The notes below the pieces were generated by a model, which worked only from the letters and a program-made list of their open reading frames with translations, made no database searches and was not told where the DNA came from. Below, piece by piece: positions 7,517 to 18,107 of a stretch of DNA of 64,000 nucleotides. The stretch's first letter is position 1. Every line of letters begins with the position of its first letter. Source of the DNA: Labilibaculum filiforme (lineage in GTDB: Bacteria > Bacteroidota > Bacteroidia > Bacteroidales > Marinifilaceae); the NCBI RefSeq assembly GCF_002843315.1, contig NZ_MVDD01000004.1:1-64000 (forward strand), read 5' to 3'. Position numbers and translations under genes: made by a program.

Positions 7517-10468
7517 TTATCGATTCACAATCAATTTTTTGGTCCAACTGTTACCATCTGCATCAATTTTAACCATGTACACTCCTGCATTCAAACCTGT
7601 TACATCAATCTCTTTTGAGCCATCTGTTTTATAAGTTCGAACTACACTTCCTGTAAGGTTTACTATTTTAACAGTCATTTCAGCTGAAACACCTTTTAAT
7701 TCTATTTTGAAAAAATCAACCGCTGGATTTGGATAAAGGCTAACTGCAGCATTATTGGAAATTTCTCGTTCTCTTTCCTCTCTGCTAGCTTCCACTTTAA
7801 TTCCATAATCTTCTATTTCGCCATAACTAGTATTACCGCAAGCTAACGGACTTGTATTGTAGGTTAAACGAACCCTCATTCTTGTGGTTCCTAAATTTGC
7901 ATTGTTAGGAACTGAAATTGAACCAACTGCTTGTCCTAGTCCACCACTAATGCTATAACTTAATGCATATTCTTCATTGGCATCTTCAAAATCACCATCT
8001 CGATTCCAATCAAACCAAACACTTACATAGTCTCGAGAGTCCGGACGACCAACATTTATAGTTATAGCGTAAGTCCCACCTGGCTCAACCAAAGCTTGCT
8101 GAGAAGTGTAATCGGTATATTTTTTACAAACGGAAGTCTGATTGATTGTTCCAAACAAAACACTCGAAATGTATTCGTAAGAACTGCATCCATTGGTTGT
8201 TGCCTCGCAATAACTTTGTTGAGTTGGAGCACTTACTGTAATTATATCGGCAATTGTTTTTGTATCAGTACTGCCTGTTTTAGATGCAGTTAAAGAGACT
8301 GAGTAGGTTCCCTCTGTATTATAAATTACATTTGGATTTTGTTTAGAGCTAGTTGTTGGAGTTCCACCAATAAAAGACCAATTCCAAGCTGTTGGATTGT
8401 TTGATGATAAATCGGAGAAACTAATACTTTCACCTTCATAAATAGTAGTTTTGTTGGTGGTGAAATTTGCGATAACATCACTAGATCCTGATCCTGAAAT
8501 ATTTACATTTGCAGTGTAAGGAATTTTATTATAAGCACATACGGTAACTTTTACCACACCTGATGTAGGCAGAGGACTAAAAGAAACTGTTGCCGATCCA
8601 CTACTGGTTTTTGCAGTTCCTAAAATTTCCCCATTTAAAGTTAAAGAAACCCATGCATCATTAGTTGTACAAGTAACTACCAATTGATTGCTATTTGGAG
8701 CAAGAGTTCCTGAATGACTCACTTGCAAATTACCAGGTGTTTTTGTTCTCACCTGCAATGATGGATCTCCAAAGATAGTCCAAGTATCTAACATGGTTTC
8801 ACCTCCAGATCCGTAAACATCTACCATTTTAAACATTCCATTTAAAGCCAAACCTGTAAATGTTCTTCGAATATTATTGGCATAACTCTCTACTAAAATA
8901 TCATTCATCTCGGTTTGAGCAATCATAGGTGGCACCCATGATTGATTGATAGTAGAAGCACAAATAGCTATCGCTCCTGTTGCAACACCATTATTTGTTG
9001 CCCTTAACCATGATTCGGCAAAACAAGTGATTGATTTAAAGTTTCCATTTACGCAAGCTACATCAAAAATAAAAGGAAGCTTGTTTTTATTAGTTAGGCT
9101 ATTTACATTGGAACTGGTATATACCATACTCGCAAAACTAGTATTGGAGCCATGTCCCACATAATTAATTAAACTTTTACCTGAATTTAGCAAACTAGTT
9201 AATTGACTGGCACTTCCACCACTCTGATAGCAACGAGTAATACCATATCCATATCCTTCCAATTTGCCTTGAATTGTATTCATGTGCTCCGCATCAGAAG
9301 GATTAGAACCTTCGTTGGAAGCAATACCTACACCTGAAGATAACCATGTATCAGCAGAAGTTACATCTCTTTCGTAGTAAATTGTTCTATTAACCTGAGT
9401 GGTTACCTGACTGGCATTTTCGGCTGAAAACCGACCAACAAAAATATCGATATAGTGATCGCTACCAACAATAAATCCATAATTATTATCGGAATCTCCT
9501 GCACTAGTGGATGATGTTGGAACTTGTGCGGCATCCCCTACAAGTAAAAGAAAGGTTAAACCATGCGTATTATAGTAGTTACTTACATAGGTTTTAATTG
9601 CCGAAGCATTTCCGATTGTACTTACTGCAACCATTTCTACGGCTATTCCTTTCTGTTTTTTCCATGCTACAAAATCTGCCATTTCGTCCATAAAATCGTC
9701 ATAGCAAATAATTAACATATTACCAGGAGCATCATTCAATGCAGTATATTTAGTACTAGTACTTGAATAATTTAGAAAATGACTTTGATAGATTTTATCA
9801 AAATCATTATCCGCAACAAGCGATTTGGTACTCGACATTACATTTTTAGTTGACATTTTTTGACTTGGACTCACTTTTATTTCCAGATGAGTATAAATCC
9901 TCAACTTTTTCTGAATTGGATTATAGACAATTGGTTGCACAACAACGGCTTGTCCACGAACACTTCGTAAGATATACGGATCGTTCAATAGTGCCAATTC
10001 TGTTGGGAAAAAAGCATCTTTACCATAGCTATCGCCATATTGATATGGAATAGTCTTTGGATCAATATCTCTAGTTAGATCTCCTTTCGAAGAGACTATT
10101 TTGATATCGTTTATTTCTATAAACTCTGAGGCAAGAATCTCGACCTGCATGTCGGCGCTAGCAGGAATCATGATGGATTGAGCGTAACGAGGCAACGCAG
10201 GATCACCTTTTTGTAGAATATCGCCCATGTTGCTGGCTTCTACTTTATAGGCACTTTCTTTTTCAATCCAAATAAGATCGTAAGAGTTTAAGGTAAAATC
10301 AAGAACATAATCGTTTCCAGCAGATGATTTTAGACTCATCTCATTTTTGTCGTTACGATTATTCGGATTGATTTTAATGTGTTCTCGCTTTTGAGCAAAA
10401 GCATTAAAGGAGGTTGCAAGGATAAGAACAATAGCCCATCCCCATAAGGTGTAAAATGTTTTTTTCAT
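7517..10468 (-). CDS. Gingipain-like C25 cysteine protease with T9SS sorting domain
   Basis: 983 aa. Order of parts: signal peptide (about 1-25, ending AFAQ), propeptide (about 50-210), peptidase C25 catalytic domain (about 240-575), an Ig-like segment (about 580-650), a PKD domain (about 655-745), a GEVED domain (about 750-890, with WFDWNRDGDFED) and a T9SS type A sorting domain (about 905-983, VSLYPNP ... KKLIVNR). Putative catalytic residues are His439 in YVGHGS and Cys472 in DVACVNG. They are 33 residues apart, the same spacing as His211/Cys244 in gingipain R. It should be exported by Sec, crossed over the outer membrane by T9SS and processed at the cell surface. Substrate preference cannot be read from sequence. 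Monocistronic, with its own terminator. Confidence 0.93.
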   Translation of the reverse strand: MKKTFYTLWGWAIVLILATSFNAFAQKREHIKINPNNRNDKNEMSLKSSAGNDYVLDFTLNSYDLIWIEKESAYKVEASNMGDILQKGDPALPRYAQSIMIPASADMQVEILASEFIEINDIKIVSSKGDLTRDIDPKTIPYQYGDSYGKDAFFPTELALLNDPYILRSVRGQAVVVQPIVYNPIQKKLRIYTHLEIKVSPSQKMSTKNVMSSTKSLVADNDFDKIYQSHFLNYSSTSTKYTALNDAPGNMLIICYDDFMDEMADFVAWKKQKGIAVEMVAVSTIGNASAIKTYVSNYYNTHGLTFLLLVGDAAQVPTSSTSAGDSDNNYGFIVGSDHYIDIFVGRFSAENASQVTTQVNRTIYYERDVTSADTWLSSGVGIASNEGSNPSDAEHMNTIQGKLEGYGYGITRCYQSGGSASQLTSLLNSGKSLINYVGHGSNTSFASMVYTSSNVNSLTNKNKLPFIFDVACVNGNFKSITCFAESWLRATNNGVATGAIAICASTINQSWVPPMIAQTEMNDILVESYANNIRRTFTGLALNGMFKMVDVYGSGGETMLDTWTIFGDPSLQVRTKTPGNLQVSHSGTLAPNSNQLVVTCTTNDAWVSLTLNGEILGTAKTSSGSATVSFSPLPTSGVVKVTVCAYNKIPYTANVNISGSGSSDVIANFTTNKTTIYEGESISFSDLSSNNPTAWNWSFIGGTPTTSSKQNPNVIYNTEGTYSVSLTASKTGSTDTKTIADIITVSAPTQQSYCEATTNGCSSYEYISSVLFGTINQTSVCKKYTDYTSQQALVEPGGTYAITINVGRPDSRDYVSVWFDWNRDGDFEDANEEYALSYSISGGLGQAVGSISVPNNANLGTTRMRVRLTYNTSPLACGNTSYGEIEDYGIKVEASREEREREISNNAAVSLYPNPAVDFFKIELKGVSAEMTVKIVNLTGSVVRTYKTDGSKEIDVTGLNAGVYMVKIDADGNSWTKKLIVNR

Positions 10469-11216
10469 AAGTAAATTTTTTAGTTATTATCATTTGGTAA
10501 TTGATTGTGATAATTTGAATGAATATTTAGTCCAAATACTCACAATTTTCAAAATGCGAAATTAATTACCACACCCTTTTATTCCCCATATTGTAAAAAG
10601 GTAACCCAAAAAATTATAAAATTTTTGAAAAATTATTATCAACTACAGATCCTGACCTTATCAAAGCACTATGTTTCCTAGTATTAAACATTATTACGCA
10701 TAAAAAATTAAGTTGTAAAAAAGATAATTACGTTACTATACAAATAGTTAATTAAAGATGAAAAATAAACTATTTTCTTATTTAAATACAAAAAACATGC
10801 ACAATACATCAAGTTATGTTTGTATTTATCACTCAAAAAAGCGCACAAATTTTCTTTTATAATTAAAACAACTGTGAAGTCACGAATATATTTATTTAAT
10901 AGTTATGAATTAAAAATAAATTATAACGATACAAAGCTTAAAGATTATCATATTAATATTATCTATTAGTGTGCATAATACATTAATTTGTATGATAATT
11001 ACTACATAATACAAATCGAAACTAAGATTCTAAATCATGTAAATAGCGTAAAATATTATCTTCTCAGCCCTAACATTAAGCCAAACGAAAAGATCGAATA
11101 CTCCTTTTGGAGGAAACTTAAAAAGCCCCGATAGGTTTCGAAACCTATCGGGGCTTAAAGAATTATACTGGTAATTGAATACGGATAACTACTATTAGAG
11201 TTTAAGTTATAAAAAT
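10469..11216. other. AT-rich intergenic stretch
   Basis: About 650 bp of very AT-rich DNA without an open frame of note, up to the carB terminator hairpin. I see no RNA gene or repeat in it. It separates the C25 gene promoter from the end of the arg-car operon. Confidence 0.5.
11121..11160 (-). terminator. Terminator of the arg-car operon
   Basis: A perfect 16-bp inverted repeat (AAGCCCCGATAGGTTT, 2-nt centre CG, and its complement) is followed on the minus strand by TTTTT. It lies 60 nt after the carB stop and probably ends the operon of at least nine genes. Confidence 0.9.
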
Positions 11217-14200
11217 TTAAAATCCATCTTTTTTATCCACATAATCGCTAAAGCTATCAATTCCTAAATCGTTAATAGATTTTTTGCAGAATGAATAGAT
11301 AAAAGCAGATGCCAAACGAGCATTGGTTACCAAGGGAATGTTTAAATCAATCGCTGTTCTTCTTATCAGATAGTCGTTATTCAGCTCCGATTTGCTTAAG
11401 TTTTTAGGGATGTTAATTACTAAATCAACTTTTCGTTCCTTAATTAAATTTTGCGCAGTAATTGCTACATCTTCATCGGGCCAGCCAACACTTTCGATAT
11501 TTATTCCGTTCTCTTCCAAGAATTTTGCAGTTCCTCTAGTACCATACAATTTATGTCCTCTTTCTTCAAGCATTTTAGCGCTTTTTAAAAGCTCAATTTT
11601 TGAGCGAATAGGTCCACTACTAATAAGAATAGCACTCTTCGGAATCCGATAACCTACTGATAGCATAGCTTTTAAGATAGCATCGTAATAATCAGAACCA
11701 ATACAACCAACTTCGCCTGTAGATGACATATCAACCCCCAAAACAGGGTCTGCTTTTGATAGTCGTGAGAAGGAGAATTGGGAAGCTTTTATACCAATAT
11801 GCTCCAACTCGAACATAGATGGCAAGTTATTGGGTATAGTAACGTCCAACATTGCTTGAGTAGCAGTTTCGACAAAATTAAAGTCCATAACTTTCGATAC
11901 AAAAGGAAAACTTCTACTTGCCCGCAGGTTACACTCAATTACTTTTATGTCGTTATCTTTTGCCAGTAATTGCATATTGAATGGTCCGGTAATATTCAAC
12001 GATTTTGCAATTTTCCCTGCTATTTTTCGAATTCGTCGAATGGTTTCGAAATAAAGCTTCTGCGGCGGAAACACTAATGTTGCATCTCCAGAATGAACTC
12101 CAGCAAATTCAACGTGTTCCGAAATGGCATCGATTATAATTTCTCCATTTTTAGCTACCCCATCAAATTCAATTTCTTTGGCTTCCTGAATAAATTCACT
12201 TACCACCACAGGATATTGCTTAGAAACCTGAGCTGCTAAATCCAAGAAATGTCCCAATTCGTCGTGATTCGAAACCACATTCATTGCAGCTCCTGAAAGC
12301 ACGTAACTTGGCCGAATTAAGACGGGAAAGCCTACTTCATCAATAAAGTCGTTAATTGCTTCCTTACTGGTTAACTCTTTCCATCTTGGCTGATCAATCT
12401 TCAATTCATCAAGCATTGCGGAGAAGGTCTGGCGATTTTCTGCTCTGTCGATTGATTCTGGAGAAGTTCCCAAAACTTTAACATCTGCTTTATATAAACG
12501 CATTGCCAAATTTTGTGGGATTTGACCACCAACCGATACAATTACTCCTCGAGGTGATTCTAAATCGATAATATCCAAAACTCTTTCGAATGAAAGTTCA
12601 TCGAAATACAAACGATCACATACATCGTAATCGGTACTTACTGTTTCTGGATTGTAATTAATCATTACCGATCGTAATCCTTCTTTATTAACTGTGTTTA
12701 ATGCATTCACACTACACCAGTCAAACTCTACCGAAGACCCTATTCTGTAGGCCCCCGATCCCAATACAATAACCGATTGATTGTCGTCTACATAGGTGAT
12801 GTCATTTTCATCGCCACTGTAAGTTAAATAAACATAGTTGGTTTGTGCAGGATATTCTGCAGCAAGTGTATCAATTTGTTTTACAACAGGAACTATGCCT
12901 TTTGCTTTTCGATGTTTTCTCACCTCTAAAAGCTCCGATTGCATATCCGTATTATTCGGTTTTAGCACAAATCGGGCTAACTGAAAATCAGAGAAACCAT
13001 ACACTTTAGAAGCTTTAAGTACTGCATCAGGTAATTCTTGTAAGCTATTGTATTTCTGAAGGTCCCATTTTAATTTAGCAATGTGCTCCAGTTTGCTCAA
13101 GAACCATTTATCGATTTTTGTTAAATCGTGTATTTTATCGATAGAATACCCGTTTTCAAAAGCTTGTGCGATCGAAAAAATACGCATATCAGTTGGATGT
13201 GATAATTCACGATCAATATCTTCGAATTTAGAATGAACATTACCAACAAAACCGTGCATTCCCTGACCAATCATACGCAAACCTTTCTGAATGGCTTCTT
13301 CGAAATTACGACCTATGGCCATAACTTCTCCAACGCTTTTCATGCTGGACCCAATCTCTTTGGTTACCCCTTCAAATTTATTCAAATCCCAACGAGGAAT
13401 TTTACAAACCACGTAATCCAAAGCAGGCTCAAAACAAGCTGTAGTTGTTTGTGTTACCGTATTTTTAAGTTCATGCAAAGCATATCCTAAACCAAGTTTG
13501 GCAGCCACAAAAGCTAAAGGATATCCTGTTGCTTTGGATGCCAGGGCAGAAGATCTTGATAATCGTGCATTTACTTCAATAACACGATAGTCTTCCGAAT
13601 TAGGATCAAGAGCATACTGAACATTACATTCTCCCACTACACCCATATGGCGGATAATCTTAATGGCTAAAGACCTTAATTTGTGATACTCCGAATTTGT
13701 TAGTGTTTGCGATGGCGCAATAACAATACTCTCTCCGGTATGAATTCCCAGCGGATCAAAATTCTCCATATTACAAACAGTAATACAGTTGTCGTAAGCA
13801 TCCCTTACAACCTCATACTCTACCTCTTTCCAGCCTTTCAAGGACTCCTCTACCAATATCTGACTTGAATAGGAAAGAGCATTTTCTGCCAACTTTTCTA
13901 GTTCTGACATATTGGAACAAAAACCACTACCTTGTCCACCTAAAGTAAAGGCTGCACGTACAATAATCGGAAATCCTAAGTCTTCGGCGGCTTTTAAAGC
14001 ATCTGGAATAGATCCTACAGCAAAAGATTTTGGAGTTTTTACATCTATTTTGCGCAACTCGTTGGCAAATATCTCTCTGTCTTCTGTTTTAATAATTGTC
14101 TCTATTGGAGTACCTAAAACCTGAAGATTGTATTTTTTTAGTAAACCTGCATTGAATAGTTCAATACCACAATTTAATGCGGTTTGTCCTCCAAAAGCCA

Positions 14201-14456
14201 ACAAAATTCCATCTGGCTTTTCTTTTAAGATTACCTGCTCTACAAAAAACGGTGTAATTGGCAGAAAATAAATTTGATCGGCAACCCCTTTCGAAGTTTG
14301 TACCGTGGCAATATTGGGATTGATAAGTACCGTATAAATACCTTCCTCCTTCATGGCTTTTAATGCCTGAGACCCTGAATAATCAAACTCCCCTGCTTCA
14401 CCAATTTTAAGTGCTCCAGATCCTAATACCAGTACTTTCTTAATATCTTGCTTCAT
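11217..14456 (-). CDS. carB: Carbamoyl-phosphate synthase, large subunit
   Basis: 1079 aa, about the length of E. coli CarB (1073). It makes carbamoyl phosphate from ammonia, bicarbonate and two ATP for arginine and pyrimidine synthesis, with CarA supplying ammonia. Two homologous ATP-grasp halves are visible: the first begins VLVLGSGALKIGEAGEFDYS, the second VIVLGSGAYRIGSSVEFDWC near residue 560. Both contain the Ala-Gly-Gln/Gly-Gly-Gln-type loops (FGGQTALNCG and VGGQIPQNLA). An MGS-like allosteric domain occupies about 940-1079. The gene is last in the operon, 26 nt downstream of carA, so it shares the arginine-sensing leader far upstream. Confidence 0.96.
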   Translation of the reverse strand: MKQDIKKVLVLGSGALKIGEAGEFDYSGSQALKAMKEEGIYTVLINPNIATVQTSKGVADQIYFLPITPFFVEQVILKEKPDGILLAFGGQTALNCGIELFNAGLLKKYNLQVLGTPIETIIKTEDREIFANELRKIDVKTPKSFAVGSIPDALKAAEDLGFPIIVRAAFTLGGQGSGFCSNMSELEKLAENALSYSSQILVEESLKGWKEVEYEVVRDAYDNCITVCNMENFDPLGIHTGESIVIAPSQTLTNSEYHKLRSLAIKIIRHMGVVGECNVQYALDPNSEDYRVIEVNARLSRSSALASKATGYPLAFVAAKLGLGYALHELKNTVTQTTTACFEPALDYVVCKIPRWDLNKFEGVTKEIGSSMKSVGEVMAIGRNFEEAIQKGLRMIGQGMHGFVGNVHSKFEDIDRELSHPTDMRIFSIAQAFENGYSIDKIHDLTKIDKWFLSKLEHIAKLKWDLQKYNSLQELPDAVLKASKVYGFSDFQLARFVLKPNNTDMQSELLEVRKHRKAKGIVPVVKQIDTLAAEYPAQTNYVYLTYSGDENDITYVDDNQSVIVLGSGAYRIGSSVEFDWCSVNALNTVNKEGLRSVMINYNPETVSTDYDVCDRLYFDELSFERVLDIIDLESPRGVIVSVGGQIPQNLAMRLYKADVKVLGTSPESIDRAENRQTFSAMLDELKIDQPRWKELTSKEAINDFIDEVGFPVLIRPSYVLSGAAMNVVSNHDELGHFLDLAAQVSKQYPVVVSEFIQEAKEIEFDGVAKNGEIIIDAISEHVEFAGVHSGDATLVFPPQKLYFETIRRIRKIAGKIAKSLNITGPFNMQLLAKDNDIKVIECNLRASRSFPFVSKVMDFNFVETATQAMLDVTIPNNLPSMFELEHIGIKASQFSFSRLSKADPVLGVDMSSTGEVGCIGSDYYDAILKAMLSVGYRIPKSAILISSGPIRSKIELLKSAKMLEERGHKLYGTRGTAKFLEENGINIESVGWPDEDVAITAQNLIKERKVDLVINIPKNLSKSELNNDYLIRRTAIDLNIPLVTNARLASAFIYSFCKKSINDLGIDSFSDYVDKKDGF

Positions 14457-14482
14457 TTTATTTGCGAATTTAAAGGGCTTAA

Positions 14483-15574
14483 CTATTGCTTTTTACTTTT
14501 ATATTCTTCCATCATATTAATGAAATCATCGAATAAGAATTCGGTATCTGTTGGACCACTGGAAGCTTCAGGGTGAAACTGAGAAGCAAAAAATGGTTTA
14601 CTCACATGCTTAATTCCTTCACATGTGTTATCATTCGCATTAACGAACAAAGGTTCCCACTCCTTTGGTAAAGTATCCATATTAATGGCGTATCCGTGAT
14701 TTTGAGAGGTGATAAAGCAACGTTTACTTCCTTTCAATACAACCGGCTGATTGTGACTACGGTGTCCGTACTTTAGCTTATAGGTATCAGCACCAGCAGC
14801 CAATGCCATTAGTTGAGTACCTAAACAAATACCCATAATTGGAGTATTCTTAGTAAAAACACTTGCGAGATTTGCAATTGCTTCTGTATTTTGTTTTGGA
14901 TCTCCAGGACCATTAGAAATAAATAATCCATCGTATTCTTCTTGAGTAAAATCGTAATCGTGTGGAACTCTAATTACGGTAGTATCACGTTTTAACAAAC
15001 AACGAATAATGTTATTTTTCACACCACAATCCAACAATAAAACTTTGTGTTTTCCATTGCCGTAAACTAATTTCTCTGTTGTGCTTACTTGCGCTACCAG
15101 ATTCTCTAAATTAGGATCTTTCCATTCAGGTTCTTTGCCTTCAAAAACAATTTTAGCAAGCATACTGCCTTGTTCGCGAAGTTTTTTAGTTAATGCTCGA
15201 GTATCAACACCATAAATTCCTGGAATTTTGTGTTGTTTCATCCAATCTCCCAGACTTAAACTCGCATTCCAATGACTGAATTCCTCGGTGTAATCTGATA
15301 CAATAAATGCAGATACCTGAATTTTTTCCGATTCATAAAAACGAAACAAGTCATCTTCCTGAAGTGTTCCAGGAACACCATAGTTTCCAATTAAAGGAAA
15401 AGTACTAACCAAAATCTGTCCTCGGTACGAAGGATCGGTTAAACTTTCTGGATAACCTGTCATTGCAGTATTAAACACCATTTCTCCGGAAATAGATTCC
15501 TGGTATCCAAAAGATGTGCCGACATACTCCGATCCATCTTGTAAAATTAATTTAGCTTTTGTCTCTTCTGACAT
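14483..15574 (-). CDS. carA: Carbamoyl-phosphate synthase, small (glutaminase) subunit
   Basis: 363 aa. It hydrolyses glutamine and channels ammonia to CarB. The N-terminal CPSase domain (about 1-140) has the expected FNTAMTGYPESLTDPSY block. The C-terminal class I glutamine amidotransferase domain shows the nucleophile Cys in MGICLGTQLM and the catalytic His and Glu in QFHPEASSGP. Start ATG at 15574, 44 nt after argH and 26 nt before carB. Placing carAB in an arginine operon makes carbamoyl phosphate follow arginine demand. Confidence 0.96.
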   Translation of the reverse strand: MSEETKAKLILQDGSEYVGTSFGYQESISGEMVFNTAMTGYPESLTDPSYRGQILVSTFPLIGNYGVPGTLQEDDLFRFYESEKIQVSAFIVSDYTEEFSHWNASLSLGDWMKQHKIPGIYGVDTRALTKKLREQGSMLAKIVFEGKEPEWKDPNLENLVAQVSTTEKLVYGNGKHKVLLLDCGVKNNIIRCLLKRDTTVIRVPHDYDFTQEEYDGLFISNGPGDPKQNTEAIANLASVFTKNTPIMGICLGTQLMALAAGADTYKLKYGHRSHNQPVVLKGSKRCFITSQNHGYAINMDTLPKEWEPLFVNANDNTCEGIKHVSKPFFASQFHPEASSGPTDTEFLFDDFINMMEEYKSKKQ

Positions 15575-15618
15575 AAAAGTTCTATAAAATGGTTAAATAT
15601 AAATTTCTTTTCAATGAT

Positions 15619-16956
15619 CTAAATTCTATTCAATAAATTCATGTAGGCCTCTTTGGTTTTGTTAAAGTTAAAACCAATGAAAATCTCATTCATCTTATCT
15701 ACAATTTTATCATTACATAAATTTCCAATACTGCCTTCGTGAACGTGTTTCACGCTACCTTTATATTCAAATTTACCTTCTTCCACAATTTGTCCTATCT
15801 TCTTGTAAGCATCGCGAAAAGGAACCCCGTTCAATACCATCTGGTTCACTTCTTCTACAGTAAACATGTACTTATAACGCTCATCCTCTAAAACATTTTT
15901 ATTAATTTTCACCTCGGAAAGCATGATTCTTGTCATTTCCAAACAAGCAATCATTTTATCAAACGCAGGCATGAAAAATTCCTTTGTGAGCTGATAATCT
16001 CTATGATATCCGGAAGGAAGATTGGAGGTAACAGCCTGAATTTGTGCTGGCAACATTTGTAAAGCATTTGCATGTGCCCGAATTAATTCAAATACATCAG
16101 GATTCTTTTTGTGAGGCATGATACTGCTACCAGTTGTTAATTCATCAGGAAAACTTAAAAAGTTGAAATTCTGACTGTTGTAAAGACAAGCATCCATCGC
16201 TAATTTCCCAATGGTCATGGCCATATTTGCAATAGCAGACAATACTGAAAATTCCATTTTTCCACGTCCCATTTGCGCATAAACCACATTATAACTTAAG
16301 TCTCTAAAACCTAACAATTCGGTAGTCATTCGTCTGTTTAATGGAAAAGAGGAACCATAGCCGGCTCCAGATCCTAATGGATTCTGATTAACCACTTTAT
16401 AAGCCGCTTGCAACACCATCATATCGTCGGTTAGACTTTCGGCATAGGCCCCAAACCACAAACCAAATGAAGATGGCATAGCAACCTGTAAGTGAGTATA
16501 TCCAGGTATTAATACATCCTTATTTTCATTGCTCTTTGCAATCAACTCATCAAAGAGCAATCTGCCTTCCCTAACAATTTCTTCTAGTTTATTTCGGGTA
16601 AATAGTTTTAAATCCAACAAAACCTGATCATTTCTAGATCTACCACTATGAATTTTTTTTCCAATATCTCCCAAAGCTAAAGTGAGTTGATATTCGATTT
16701 GAGAGTGGACATCCTCTGTGCCATCTTCAATTACAAAAGCATCATTTTTTATCGAAGAATAAATCTTTCGTAATTCTTCCTGAATCAATTTTAATTCTGT
16801 TTTCTCCAATAACCCTATAGATTCGAGCATTTCAATATGTGCAAGCGATCCAAGTACATCAAAGGCTGCCAATTGTACATCCAATTCGCGATCCATTCCA
16901 ACAGTAAATTGTTCTATTTTTTTGTCGACTTTTACGCCTTTGTCCCAAAGTTTCAT
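15619..16956 (-). CDS. argH: Argininosuccinate lyase
   Basis: 445 aa. It splits argininosuccinate to arginine and fumarate, the last step of arginine synthesis. The fumarase/aspartase superfamily signature GSSIMPHKKNPD is present near residue 275, with the catalytic serine in this loop. The HSGRSRNDQV block near residue 110 and TGYTHLQ-like block (PGYTHLQVAMPSS) near 150 are also as expected. Slightly shorter than E. coli ArgH (457). It follows the deacetylase gene in the same operon by about 77 nt, the largest gap inside the cluster. Confidence 0.96.
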   Translation of the reverse strand: MKLWDKGVKVDKKIEQFTVGMDRELDVQLAAFDVLGSLAHIEMLESIGLLEKTELKLIQEELRKIYSSIKNDAFVIEDGTEDVHSQIEYQLTLALGDIGKKIHSGRSRNDQVLLDLKLFTRNKLEEIVREGRLLFDELIAKSNENKDVLIPGYTHLQVAMPSSFGLWFGAYAESLTDDMMVLQAAYKVVNQNPLGSGAGYGSSFPLNRRMTTELLGFRDLSYNVVYAQMGRGKMEFSVLSAIANMAMTIGKLAMDACLYNSQNFNFLSFPDELTTGSSIMPHKKNPDVFELIRAHANALQMLPAQIQAVTSNLPSGYHRDYQLTKEFFMPAFDKMIACLEMTRIMLSEVKINKNVLEDERYKYMFTVEEVNQMVLNGVPFRDAYKKIGQIVEEGKFEYKGSVKHVHEGSIGNLCNDKIVDKMNEIFIGFNFNKTKEAYMNLLNRI

Positions 16957-17033
16957 AGTAATTCTCTTTAAAGTAGGTGTGAGTATATGTTATTGTTTAA
17001 TTGTCTGATTCGTATTTTATAACTTTTTTAGGC

Positions 17034-18104
17034 TTATATCTTCAAACCGTTCAACAAGTTATAATATTTTTTAATTCCATTCTCAATTTCATCAATATAG
17101 ATGAACTCATTGGCAGTATGAGATCGGGCAGAATCTCCAGGTCCTAATTTTAAAGTTGGAAATCCCTTCATTATCGCTTGATCAGAGGTCGTTGGCGAAC
17201 CATAATAAGTCATGCCTAAACTTATTCCATTTTGAATAAGAGGATGTTCCAAAGGAATTCCAGAAGAATTCATTCTGAAAGATCTTGCTGTAACTTCACT
17301 TTCTAATTTTTCGACGATAATTGCAAATGCTTTTTCGTTAGAATAATGCTCGTTTGTACGAACATCCACAACAAATTTGCAGGAGGATGGAATAACATTG
17401 TGCTGTTTCCCTGCATTAATCTGGGTTACAGTCATTTTAACTGCACCCAACATTTCCGATTCTAAAGCGAATTTATAGGAATGAAGCCATTCTATATCTC
17501 TCATTGCAATAGTTATAGCATTTACTCCCTCGTTACGGGCAGCGTGTCCTGGAACCCCAATTGCATCGCAATCCAACACCATTAAACCTTTTTCGGCAAT
17601 AGCCATTTCCATAAGCGTAGGCTCTCCTACAATACCAACATCTATACGACCAATTTCATCCTGCACCAACTCAAAACCTCCGGTTCCTGATATTTCCTCC
17701 TCTGCCGAAGCTACAAAAACACGATTATATGCCTGATTTGTCCCTTCTAAAGCAAGAAAACTAGCAAATAAGGACACTAAACACCCTCCAGCATCATTAC
17801 TCCCCAAACCGTATAATTTACCATCAGTTACTTCCGGATTGAAAGGATCTTTGGTATATTTTTCAGAAGGATGTACTGTATCCAAATGAGAATTTAGTAA
17901 CAGAACCGGTTTATTATCATCAAAATCCTTATTGTAAGCCCAAACATTATTTCCTTTTCGGTGAACCTGATAACCAAAACCATTCAATTTTTGCTCTATT
18001 AAATCGGCAACTTTATGCTCCTCTTTACTGTAGGATTGAATTGAAATTAGTTGTTTTAAAGTGCTCAAAGCTATTTCGCTATACTTTTTTACATCCATCT
18101 CCAT
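17034..18104 (-). CDS. argE: M20-family N-acyl-ornithine (acyl-citrulline) deacylase
   Basis: 356 aa. Zinc-dependent M20 peptidase fold. Metal-binding blocks are visible: NSHLDTVHP (His and following Asp), GSNDAGGC (bridging Asp), SAEEEISGTGG (catalytic Glu and ligand Glu), VGEPT, and the last His in SRSHTANEFI. Position between argB and argH fits removal of the acyl group from N-acyl-ornithine or N-acyl-citrulline. In Bacteroides the pathway uses N-succinyl rather than N-acetyl intermediates and deacylates at the citrulline stage; which acyl group is used here is not decidable from sequence. Start ATG 18104 lies 3 nt after the argB stop. Confidence 0.88.
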   Translation of the reverse strand: MEMDVKKYSEIALSTLKQLISIQSYSKEEHKVADLIEQKLNGFGYQVHRKGNNVWAYNKDFDDNKPVLLLNSHLDTVHPSEKYTKDPFNPEVTDGKLYGLGSNDAGGCLVSLFASFLALEGTNQAYNRVFVASAEEEISGTGGFELVQDEIGRIDVGIVGEPTLMEMAIAEKGLMVLDCDAIGVPGHAARNEGVNAITIAMRDIEWLHSYKFALESEMLGAVKMTVTQINAGKQHNVIPSSCKFVVDVRTNEHYSNEKAFAIIVEKLESEVTARSFRMNSSGIPLEHPLIQNGISLGMTYYGSPTTSDQAIMKGFPTLKLGPGDSARSHTANEFIYIDEIENGIKKYYNLLNGLKI

Positions 18105-18107
18105 AAG